Below the pieces are notes generated by a model. The model was not told where the DNA came from, searched no databases, and was given only the letters and a program-made list of their open reading frames with translations. DNA of 12,664 nucleotides. Source: an uncultured Collinsella sp. GTDB taxonomy: Bacteria > Actinomycetota > Coriobacteriia > Coriobacteriales > Coriobacteriaceae. The position numbers were made by a program, and so were the translations under genes. Below, in pieces: positions 6,626-12,664 of the stretch. The DNA lies in the NCBI GenBank assembly GCA_900752345.1, contig CAADVA010000052.1, positions 1 through 12,664 of the forward strand, written 5' to 3'. Position 1 is the first letter of the stretch. Every line of letters begins with the position of its first letter.

Positions 6626-8239
6626 TTAGGCCTTGACGGTCGCGACGCCCCTGAAGGACATGCTCGTCGTGCCGATGCCCTTGAAGCCATCGAGGGCCTC
6701 GCCGTTGGGCGCGGTGGACGGATCGTCCCAGGAAGCGGAAACGGTCTTGACGTGGACAACGGGGTACAGAACAGCGTTGTCGGCGATGATGTCGAAGCAC
6801 TCGTTCCACTTCTTCTGCTGCTCGTCGCCCTCGGCGGCAAGAGCCTCGTCCATGAGACCGTGGAGCTTCGCCCACTCAGCGGAATCCTTCCACGGGCAAC
6901 GGGTCTGCATCCAGACGTTGTCGCCATACCACCAGTTGAGCAGCAGGTCGGGGTCGGCGCCGAAGCAGGACGGATCGCCAGGGGCAAGGAGGATATCGTA
7001 GGCCTCGCCGCCGTCGATGGCAGCGTAGGTGGCCGGCGAGGTATCGGTCTGGATAGTCACATCGAAGCCGAGAGCGTCGAGGTCGTTCTTGACCTGAGCG
7101 GCCATGCCCTTGATCTGCTCGTTGTCGGTGGTGCGCAGGGTGATGGCGCCCGGGGTGATGCCAGACTCTTCGATGAGCTTCTTGGCCTTCTTGGCGTCAG
7201 TCTTGTACACCGTGGAAGCCTCATGATAGTTGGTGAAACTCTTGGGCAGGTAGCAGCTGGCAGCGGTAGCAAGGCCGGCGAAGGTGTTGGTAATCATCTT
7301 CTCAGTGTCGAGCGCGTACATGACGGCCTGACGGACCTTGACGTTGTTCCAAGGCTCCTTGGCGACGTTGAACATGATGAAGCGGGTGCCGAAACCCTGG
7401 ACGTTATCGATCTTGCAGCCGGCGCTCTCGAGCTGGTCGACGGCGTCAGCGGTGACGAGCTCCATAACGAGCGTGGAGCCCTCCTGCTGAGCGGTAACGC
7501 GAGCGGTGGGGTCGGTCAGGATGCTGTACTGGATCTTCTTATCCTCGGCAGCATACTCACCGTTGTACTCGGGGTTGGGAACCAGGGTGATCTCGGTATC
7601 GGAGATAGAGTCGTACATCCAGGGGCCGGAACCGATCGGCTGCTTGGCGCGATCCTCCTCGGCCTGGGTAGCCGGGGTAACGCGGATGATGGCCAGACGA
7701 TCCTTGAGCAGGGAGAAGTTGGGGACCTTGGTCTTGACCGTTACAGTGCTGGCGTCCTTGGCCTCGATGGACTCGAAGGGCTGGAAGAACGGAGCATAGG
7801 TAGCGGAAGCAGCGCAAGCGGTGTAGGAGGCAACGACGTCGTCAGCGGTGACCTCGGTGCCATCGGAGAACTTGGCGCCCTTGCGGATGGTGACCTCGAA
7901 GGTGGTGTCGTCCACGGACTTGGGATCGTCGGTGGCGAGCTCGTTGAAGGTGCTGTAGTCGTGGTAATCGATGCCGTAGAGACCCTCGACGACGTGCCAG
8001 TTAGCACCCAGGCCCACAGCGGAGCCGGTGCTGGCGGGATCGAAGCTGGACGGAGCGTAAGCGGAACCAGCGGTAATCACGCCGCCGCCACGGTTGGCGG
8101 AATCGGTGGAACCGGAAGCGGAACCCTCGTCGTTAGAGCTGCCACCGCAGCCGGTGAGACCAAGCCCTGCGACAGCAGCGACGCTGCCGGTGAGGCCGAG
8201 GAACGAACGCCTGGACATACCCTTGTTGATGATGGCCAT
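6626..8239 (-). CDS. Solute-binding lipoprotein, SBP_bac_5 family, Tat-type signal
   Basis: Extracytoplasmic, lipid-anchored receptor of the ABC importer encoded downstream. From the ATG at 8239 (537 residues) the N-terminus has a twin-arginine motif SRRSFLG (9-15), a short hydrophobic stretch and a lipobox LTGC with Cys31 as the lipidation site. A Ser/Gly/Asn-rich linker follows. The family signature is visible as KFSDGTEVTADDVVASY, with later GSGPW and NPEYNG segments. The family binds peptides, nickel chelates, glutathione or some sugars and sialate; specificity cannot be read here. AGGAG lies five bases before the ATG, so the earlier in-frame TTG at 8254, which precedes the SD, is rejected. 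It is the first gene of the operon and follows a gene-free control region. A Tat signal implies export of a folded protein, less common for this family than Sec. Confidence 0.94.
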   Translation of the reverse strand: MAIINKGMSRRSFLGLTGSVAAVAGLGLTGCGGSSNDEGSASGSTDSANRGGGVITAGSAYAPSSFDPASTGSAVGLGANWHVVEGLYGIDYHDYSTFNELATDDPKSVDDTTFEVTIRKGAKFSDGTEVTADDVVASYTACAASATYAPFFQPFESIEAKDASTVTVKTKVPNFSLLKDRLAIIRVTPATQAEEDRAKQPIGSGPWMYDSISDTEITLVPNPEYNGEYAAEDKKIQYSILTDPTARVTAQQEGSTLVMELVTADAVDQLESAGCKIDNVQGFGTRFIMFNVAKEPWNNVKVRQAVMYALDTEKMITNTFAGLATAASCYLPKSFTNYHEASTVYKTDAKKAKKLIEESGITPGAITLRTTDNEQIKGMAAQVKNDLDALGFDVTIQTDTSPATYAAIDGGEAYDILLAPGDPSCFGADPDLLLNWWYGDNVWMQTRCPWKDSAEWAKLHGLMDEALAAEGDEQQKKWNECFDIIADNAVLYPVVHVKTVSASWDDPSTAPNGEALDGFKGIGTTSMSFRGVATVKA

Positions 8240-8375
8240 GTCTTCTCCTATCAATAGAGAATCTTACCCGGGAGCACCTAGACTTGCCCCCGCGCAACTT
8301 GCGGACGATATATACCTTACCTACCGACGAGCCCAACTGAGGTGCCGCGCTCGGCGACCGATACATACATACGCT

Positions 8376-8398
8376 TGAACGGTATTTACTACCGTTCA
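8376..8398. promoter_or_regulatory. Candidate operator: perfect 23-bp palindrome
   Basis: Arms TGAACGGTA (8376-8384) and TACCGTTCA (8390-8398) are exact complements around five A/T-rich bases. Size and symmetry fit a dimeric repressor such as GntR, LacI or TetR type; the family cannot be assigned. It covers the putative -10 of the operon promoter, as expected for repression. No regulator gene is present in the window. Confidence 0.65.
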
Positions 8399-8414
8399 CC
8401 GAATTCATTGACAA
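8386..8414 (-). promoter_or_regulatory. Candidate sigma-70-type promoter for the importer operon
   Basis: Minus strand TTGTCA (8409-8414, five of six to consensus), 17-base spacer, then TAGTAA (8386-8391, weak). Position, about 150 bases ahead of the binding-protein start, and overlap with the palindrome make it attractive. The weak -10 keeps confidence low. Other TATA-like stretches exist closer to the gene. Confidence 0.35.
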
Positions 8415-8548
8415 ACGATTCGCCAGACAGTATGTATCGACGAGGTGAGATATCAGTCTTCGTCAACCCGCAGGATAGCAGGGTTGTTCACCATGGCTAG
8501 TCAAACGTTTTAGCGTTAATAAAACCCGAAATCGACAGGTAATCGCCG

Positions 8549-8579
8549 CGAAATAAATGATTGAAAATCGGCCAATCAT
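8549..8579 (-). terminator. Probable terminator of the murJ-uvrC unit
   Basis: Seven exact pairs, ATGATTG with CAATCAT (8557-8563 and 8573-8579), around a nine-base loop, followed in the transcript by UUAUUU. It begins about 25 bases after the uvrC stop. The stem is AT-rich and short, so termination may be incomplete or assisted. Confidence 0.5.
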
Positions 8580-8604
8580 GTATATCAGTTGTTTAGAAGC
8601 GCGT

Positions 8605-10551
8605 TTAGTTTTCGGAACGGTTGGCCGATGCCTGGGCGCGCTCGGCATTCCATGCAACAAGTGCCTCGTGGACCGCTTTGGCGACATCGGCCGGAACGCC
8701 TCGAACTTCTGCAATCTCCTGCTCGCTTGCCGCGCGCAAACGCTTCATCGAGCCAAAATGGCGCATAATGGCACGTTTTCTGGTGGGTCCCACGCCCGGA
8801 ACGTCGTCAAGCACCGAAACCGTCATAGCCTTATCGCGCAACTCGCGGTGGAATGTAATCGCAAATCGGTGGGATTCATCGCGAACCTGCTTGATCAGAT
8901 AAAGCGAAGCGGAGCCGGTCGGTAGCACGACGGGAGTCTCGTCCCACGGCACGAAAACCTCCTCATCGGCCTTTGCCAAGCCACAGACTGGTATATCGAG
9001 GCCGAGCGCCTCAAGTTGCTTAATTGCAGCGGTCAATTGCGGCTTGCCGCCCTCGACAACGAGCAGATCGGGACGTGAGCCAAAGCGCTCGTCCGCCATG
9101 CGCTCGGGAGCATAGCGACGCCCCAGAACCTCGGACATCGATACGAAGTCGTTCGCCTCGTCCAATTCGGCCTGAATTTTAAAGCGACGATACTGGCCCT
9201 TGTCGGCACGACCGTTGGTAAATACCACCATCGAAGCGACGGTAAAGGTGCCGTGCAGCGTCGAGATATCGAAGCACTCGATGCGCAACGGCGGCGCAGG
9301 CAGCGCCAGCGCGCTTTCGAGCTCCAGGAGCGCCTGATTGGTGCGATCGTCAGCATACCCCGTGCGCATCATGTAGCGCATAAGGGCATGGCGCGCATTT
9401 TTGGAAGCCATATCGAGCAGGCGGTGCTTCTCGCCGCGCTGCGGCCTATGGAGATGGCAAGAGCGTTCGCGCTTGCCCGCAAGCCACTCCCCCAACGCTT
9501 CGGCATCCTCAAGCTCGACAGAAAGATTGATCTCGGCTGGAATATCAGCCGTCTCGTCGTAATAGCGCTTAAGAAAGCCCGATTGAAGCTCTTCCTCGTC
9601 GACATCCAGGCCTTTATCGAGGATGAACTCACAAGTTCGAACCGTTCGGCCCTCGCGAACGACAAAGACACAGGCGGCAGAGATAGTCTCTTCGCGATAG
9701 AAGCCGATGACGTCGATATCGACGCTCGATGGAAAAACGACCTGCTGGCGATCGTCCAGGCCCCTAATGACTTCCAGGCGACGCTTGACGCGCGCCGCAC
9801 GCTCAAAATCGAGCGCCTCGGCTGCCTCCGTCATCTCGGACATAAGCTCGTCGACGACATCCTTGCGATGGCCCGACAAGAAACGTTCGACACGTTTGAC
9901 GTTCTTGGCATAGTCGGCAGGGGAAATCGCGCCGATGCATGCGCCCGGCCCGCGCCCGACATGGTAGTCAAAGCAGGGACGCCCGTTTTGCGCGCAAATC
10001 ATATTGACGATGTCTTCTTCGCCCTTATGAGATTCGACGATGCGGCGGCAGCGGCGCCATTCCGCACAGGATGCCGAGCAAATAGGAATAACCTTGCGTA
10101 GCGTATCGATGGTCTCACGCGCCGCACGGCTATCGGTATAGGGGCCAAAATAGCGCGTTCCCGGTTTATGACGCTCTCGCGTGTATTTAATAGCCGGAAA
10201 CAAGTCGCTCTTGGTAATGGCGATAAAGGGATAGCTTTTATCGTCTTTGAGATCGACGTTAAAGTACGGATGGTACTGGCCAATCAGATTGCGCTCGAGC
10301 ACCAATGCCTCGTGCTCGGTCTCCACCACGATATAGTCGAAGCTCGCCACCAGCTGCATCATGAGCGGGATCTTTTGACGCTCGTCCTGCAGCGTCACGT
10401 ATTGACGCATACGGGCACGCAGGTTTTTTGCCTTGCCCACATAGATGACATCACCCTTGGCATCTTTCCAAAGGTAGCAGCCGGGTTGCGTGGGAACGCG
10501 CGAAACCTGCTCGGCAAGTGTTGGAATGTTGTCGTGACCTGCCACGCGCAC
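8605..10551 (-). CDS. uvrC: Excinuclease ABC subunit C
   Basis: Makes the dual incisions in nucleotide excision repair together with UvrB. The 648 residues show all domains in order: GIY-YIG nuclease (about 18-97, with PTQPGCYLW and VIYVGKAKNLRARMRQY), a cysteine-rich segment (158-205), the UvrB-binding UVR helix pair (about 235-270, ALDFERAARVKRRL), the RNase H-like nuclease (about 420-575, with FDISTLHG D428, VVEGGKPQL and DESHRFAITFHR H571), and the C-terminal helix-hairpin-helix pair (DDVPGVGPTRKRAIMRHFGS onward). Two departures: E500 replaces the Asp of the usual DGGK motif, and Gly201 stands where a cluster cysteine is usual. The first codon is GTG touching the murJ stop; a GTG two codons later (10545) is also possible. 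Constitutive housekeeping expression with murJ is likely. Confidence 0.97.
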   Translation of the reverse strand: MRVAGHDNIPTLAEQVSRVPTQPGCYLWKDAKGDVIYVGKAKNLRARMRQYVTLQDERQKIPLMMQLVASFDYIVVETEHEALVLERNLIGQYHPYFNVDLKDDKSYPFIAITKSDLFPAIKYTRERHKPGTRYFGPYTDSRAARETIDTLRKVIPICSASCAEWRRCRRIVESHKGEEDIVNMICAQNGRPCFDYHVGRGPGACIGAISPADYAKNVKRVERFLSGHRKDVVDELMSEMTEAAEALDFERAARVKRRLEVIRGLDDRQQVVFPSSVDIDVIGFYREETISAACVFVVREGRTVRTCEFILDKGLDVDEEELQSGFLKRYYDETADIPAEINLSVELEDAEALGEWLAGKRERSCHLHRPQRGEKHRLLDMASKNARHALMRYMMRTGYADDRTNQALLELESALALPAPPLRIECFDISTLHGTFTVASMVVFTNGRADKGQYRRFKIQAELDEANDFVSMSEVLGRRYAPERMADERFGSRPDLLVVEGGKPQLTAAIKQLEALGLDIPVCGLAKADEEVFVPWDETPVVLPTGSASLYLIKQVRDESHRFAITFHRELRDKAMTVSVLDDVPGVGPTRKRAIMRHFGSMKRLRAASEQEIAEVRGVPADVAKAVHEALVAWNAERAQASANRSEN

Positions 10552-12664
10552 CTACTTGCGACGAAGCAGCGCCGAGACCTCGGGCATCTTAAAGACGAAG
10601 GCAAGACCAAAAGTTACAGCGAGCGAGACGACACCTGCAACACAAACGTAGCCCAGGGTAATGAGGATCGAGCTGCCAAGCGCTCCGACAAAGTGCTCAA
10701 GTGCCCACATGACGCCGGCGCCCGCGGCAGCGCCCAAGCCACCGAACAGTAGGCCGAAGAAACCGCCATGCAGGATAGACTTGACCTGAAGGCCATGCAG
10801 ACGACGGCGCAGCCACCACAGTGAGCATCCGACCAAGACCACGTAGTCAACGACGTACGAAAGCGCAATTGCCGGCATACCGTAGCCCAGCACCACACCA
10901 AACAGCAGCACCGAACCGGCCTGGCCGATAGCGGAGTACAGGCAATAGCGGCTATAAGGTTTCATATCGAGCAGGGCCGAGAAGCTCTTCTGCATCAGCA
11001 CGACCACGCCGTAGAGCGGCAGGGAAAGTGCCAGATAGATAAGGAACTCCGACACCAGCGCCACACCGGATTCATCGAACTTGCCGGCGCAGTAGATCAT
11101 GTTGAGCGGACGGGCGAAGACGATCAGATACATCGCAAACGGAATCAGGAAGAAGAGCATCTGGGCGACACCGCGCGAAATGCCCGTGCGGACGCTGTCG
11201 TAATCCTTCTCCTGCGCATCGTGAGAGAGTTCGGTATAGAGTGCCGTCGAAAGCGAGGCGGCGATCAGCGCATAGGGCAATGTGTACCACAGGCGCGCAT
11301 ATGCGATGACGGAAGGGCCGGTCTCGGGCTGCACCACCAGCGCGGCGGCATTGGTAATGGAGGTCGAGACAAACATGCACACCGTGGCGAGCAGCGTCGG
11401 GATACCAAGCGCGATCGTCTGTCGCAGCGCGGGATCCTTAAAGTCGATATGGATATGAGGATGCACGCCATGCTTGCCAAGCGCGGGAATCTGGCAGGCC
11501 ATCTGGACAAAGACGCCGAGGGTCGTACCAACTGCGATCAAGATAATACCGGCCTGCTCGCCAAATTGTGCAGACACGGGAGCAAAGCCCATAAAGCTGG
11601 CGATGACGATGACATTGTTGAGAACCGGGGCAAACGTCGACCAGAAATAGTCGCGGTGTGCGTTGAGAACGCCCGAGAACACCGAGCCCAAGCCATAAAA
11701 CAGAATTTGAATAGCAAAGAAGCGGAACATGAACGCAGCGGTATCCATGCTGCCGCCATCGCCCGAAAGGAACGACTGCGTCCAAATAAAGCCGGGAGCA
11801 AACACGGTGCCCAGCAGCGAGATACCGCCCAGCAGCAGAAGCAGAATACCAAGCAGGTTGCCGACATACTCGTTCGATGCCTCGCGACCCTGCTCGCGCC
11901 TCACACCCATATACACCGGCAAAAACGCCGTAACGAGCATGCCGCCCATCACGAGCTCGTAGAGCATGTTGGGCAGGTTGTTGGCAACCTGATAGGAGGA
12001 CGAGAGCAGCGACATACCGATGGCGGCCGCCATGGCCCACGTGCGGATAAACCCGGTGACACGCGACACGATGGTCAGCACGGTCATAAGGCCAGCAGAA
12101 CGACCAACCGTGGAGTAGTCCGACGAACCCATATCGTCTACGTCGTCCTGAGAGTCCTCATAAACCTCATCTTGTGGCGGCAAATCGTCCACGACGGCAA
12201 AGGAGCCGGTCATCGCAAAGGGATCGTCAACCAAAACGGCGTCATCAGCAGGTGCGGCGTCATCGCTGTTCGGCATGTTGTTACCGGATACGGCATCATC
12301 ATCGAATATGGCATGGTCGCCAAACACCGTGTCAACTTCATTGGCGGCGACGGTTCGGGCAGAAAACGACAGAGGGTCCCAGTCGTCATCACCGTCGATG
12401 GCCACGCCCTCGACGGGATCGGTCGAACCAAGCGGCGACCATTCGTCATCCGAAAGAAGCGGTTCGCCATCATCATGAGCCGTGGGCTTGGCGGAATGAG
12501 CGGCAGGAGCGCTCTGCGGTGTGCTCTTTCCCTGGGCTGCCATCAAAAACACCGCCGTCTCATCGGGACGCGGCGCACGAGGAGCCTCGGAGGCGATCGG
12601 CATCACGCTGGCGCTCGATTGAGCGGCGGCCAAAAAGACAGCCGTCCCATCGGGGCGAGGCGAA
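10552..12664 (-). CDS. murJ: MurJ/MviN lipid II flippase with long acidic N-terminal extension (5' end outside window)
   Basis: Polytopic MOP-superfamily protein that flips lipid II for peptidoglycan synthesis. The membrane core starts near 12115 with STVGRSAGLMTVLTIVSRVTGFIRTW, followed by NNLPNMLYELVMGG and a run of about 14 hydrophobic spans ending in FVFKMPEVSALLRRK. SRVTGFIR supplies the two N-terminal arginines typical of MurJ, and the NLPN-YELxxGG form is the actinobacterial variant. Ahead of the core lies a segment of at least 185 residues, very rich in Asp, Ala and Ser and with no membrane helix, expected to be cytoplasmic and disordered. The frame stays open to the window edge. The TTG at 12633 falls inside a repeat copy, so it is not taken as the start; the true start is beyond 12664. 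The stop is immediately followed by the uvrC GTG. Core assignment is secure; the extension's function is unknown. Confidence 0.93.
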   Translation of the reverse strand, partial: SPRPDGTAVFLAAAQSSASVMPIASEAPRAPRPDETAVFLMAAQGKSTPQSAPAAHSAKPTAHDDGEPLLSDDEWSPLGSTDPVEGVAIDGDDDWDPLSFSARTVAANEVDTVFGDHAIFDDDAVSGNNMPNSDDAAPADDAVLVDDPFAMTGSFAVVDDLPPQDEVYEDSQDDVDDMGSSDYSTVGRSAGLMTVLTIVSRVTGFIRTWAMAAAIGMSLLSSSYQVANNLPNMLYELVMGGMLVTAFLPVYMGVRREQGREASNEYVGNLLGILLLLLGGISLLGTVFAPGFIWTQSFLSGDGGSMDTAAFMFRFFAIQILFYGLGSVFSGVLNAHRDYFWSTFAPVLNNVIVIASFMGFAPVSAQFGEQAGIILIAVGTTLGVFVQMACQIPALGKHGVHPHIHIDFKDPALRQTIALGIPTLLATVCMFVSTSITNAAALVVQPETGPSVIAYARLWYTLPYALIAASLSTALYTELSHDAQEKDYDSVRTGISRGVAQMLFFLIPFAMYLIVFARPLNMIYCAGKFDESGVALVSEFLIYLALSLPLYGVVVLMQKSFSALLDMKPYSRYCLYSAIGQAGSVLLFGVVLGYGMPAIALSYVVDYVVLVGCSLWWLRRRLHGLQVKSILHGGFFGLLFGGLGAAAGAGVMWALEHFVGALGSSILITLGYVCVAGVVSLAVTFGLAFVFKMPEVSALLRRK
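12370..12453 (-). repeat. Two acidic-tryptophan motifs in the MurJ extension
   Basis: SDDEWSPL (12430-12453) and GDDDWDPL (12370-12393) share the pattern DD-acid-W-x-P-L and are 20 residues apart. They look like short linear interaction motifs in an otherwise disordered region. Confidence 0.55.
12532..12660 (-). repeat. Coding tandem repeat, 29-residue period, in the MurJ extension
   Basis: Two copies of a PRPDxTAVFLxAAQ motif: 12619-12660 (PRPDGTAVFLAAAQ) and 12532-12573 (PRPDETAVFLMAAQ), exactly 87 bases apart. Twelve of 14 residues match. Of nine codons that differ, seven differences are synonymous, so the peptide looks maintained by selection. More copies may lie beyond the window edge. 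Confidence 0.8.

Larger units (their letters stand above)
8359..8439. repeat. Long-range perfect 10-bp inverted repeat flanking the operator
   Basis: CGATACATAC (8359-8368) and GTATGTATCG (8430-8439) are exact complements 61 bases apart, with the 23-bp palindrome inside. The left arm is part of three ATAC units in a row (8361-8372). It could be paired regulator sites able to loop DNA, or, if transcribed, the closing stem of a leader RNA. Confidence 0.6.
8240..8604 (-). promoter_or_regulatory. Gene-free control region upstream of the importer-esterase operon
   Basis: 365 bases between the uvrC stop and the binding-protein start with no convincing gene on either strand. From the uvrC side it holds a terminator-like hairpin (8549-8579), an AACCC/GGGTT imperfect hairpin near 8466-8486, a 10-bp inverted repeat (8430-8439 with 8359-8368), a candidate promoter (8386-8414) overlapped by a perfect palindrome (8376-8398), a GGT-GCCG/CGGC-ACC hairpin (8341-8359), and an AGGAG RBS near 8245-8249. 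A TATATA stretch on the minus strand near 8308-8313 could be a second -10. This density of symmetric elements suggests substrate-controlled expression. Confidence 0.7.

Noticed and set aside
8240..8254. TTG start adding five residues to the binding protein
   Set aside because: AGGAG lies after this codon and is correctly spaced for the ATG at 8239, which also places the Tat motif normally.
6752..8257. Plus-strand open frame of 501 codons opposite the binding-protein gene
   Set aside because: Same reason: the low-complexity Gly/Val/Leu/Glu translation mirrors a clear SBP_bac_5 gene on the other strand.
8361..8372. ATAC x3 as a phase-variable microsatellite
   Set aside because: Three units are too few for strong slippage, and one arm is better explained by the exact inverted repeat.
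9253..10101. Plus-strand open frame opposite uvrC
   Set aside because: Antisense to a complete, domain-rich UvrC; no independent evidence.
1..12664. CRISPR arrays, insertion sequences, tRNA or rRNA genes, prophage or defence genes
   Set aside because: I saw no regularly spaced repeats, transposase or integrase motifs, or cloverleaf genes; nearly all of the window is accounted for by the nine genes.

Overview
The window looks like a chromosomal stretch of a high-GC Gram-positive, anaerobic-type actinobacterium. My best guess is Coriobacteriia, Collinsella-like. That placement is an inference from G/C-rich third codon positions, the actinobacterial-style MurJ core (NLPNMLYELVMGG) and a Tat-type lipoprotein signal on a solute-binding protein; no rRNA or other marker is present. 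All nine supported genes lie on the minus strand, so transcription runs from high to low coordinates.

Right block (12664 to 8605): a MurJ/MviN lipid II flippase gene, whose 5' end lies outside the window, is followed with zero spacing by uvrC (nucleotide excision repair). The MurJ core carries a long acidic cytoplasmic N-terminal extension with at least two copies of a 29-residue-period repeat. A weak hairpin followed by a T-rich run after uvrC probably ends this unit.

Middle (8604 to 8240): a 365-base gene-free control region. It holds a perfect 9-bp-arm palindrome overlapping a candidate promoter, nested inside a second perfect 10-bp inverted repeat.

Left block (8239 to 1): a tightly packed operon. 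It starts with a Tat lipoprotein solute-binding protein (SBP_bac_5), then an OppB/DppB-type permease, an unusual single-chain permease-ATPase fusion (OppC-OppD), and an OppF-type ATPase. These are followed by an AXE1/Cah-family carbohydrate acetyl esterase with an intact Ser-Asp-His triad, a second paralogous esterase-like protein whose nucleophile serine is glycine, and a DapA/NanA-family Schiff-base lyase cut by the window edge. Hairpins sit in the oppA-oppB and oppF-esterase gaps, where they could set unequal expression.

Working model (inference): a high-affinity importer brings in an acetylated sugar acid or glycan fragment, the esterase(s) remove O-acetyl groups, and the aldolase cleaves the keto-acid sugar. 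O-acetylated sialic acid is an attractive candidate, because Opp/Dpp-type sialate importers and AXE1-type sialate esterases are known. However, the lyase lacks the residues that bind the sialic acid tail in E. coli NanA, so the substrate is open. The most novel items are the esterase/pseudo-esterase pair, the fused transporter with a cysteine-less tail, the nested operator region and the repeat-bearing MurJ extension.
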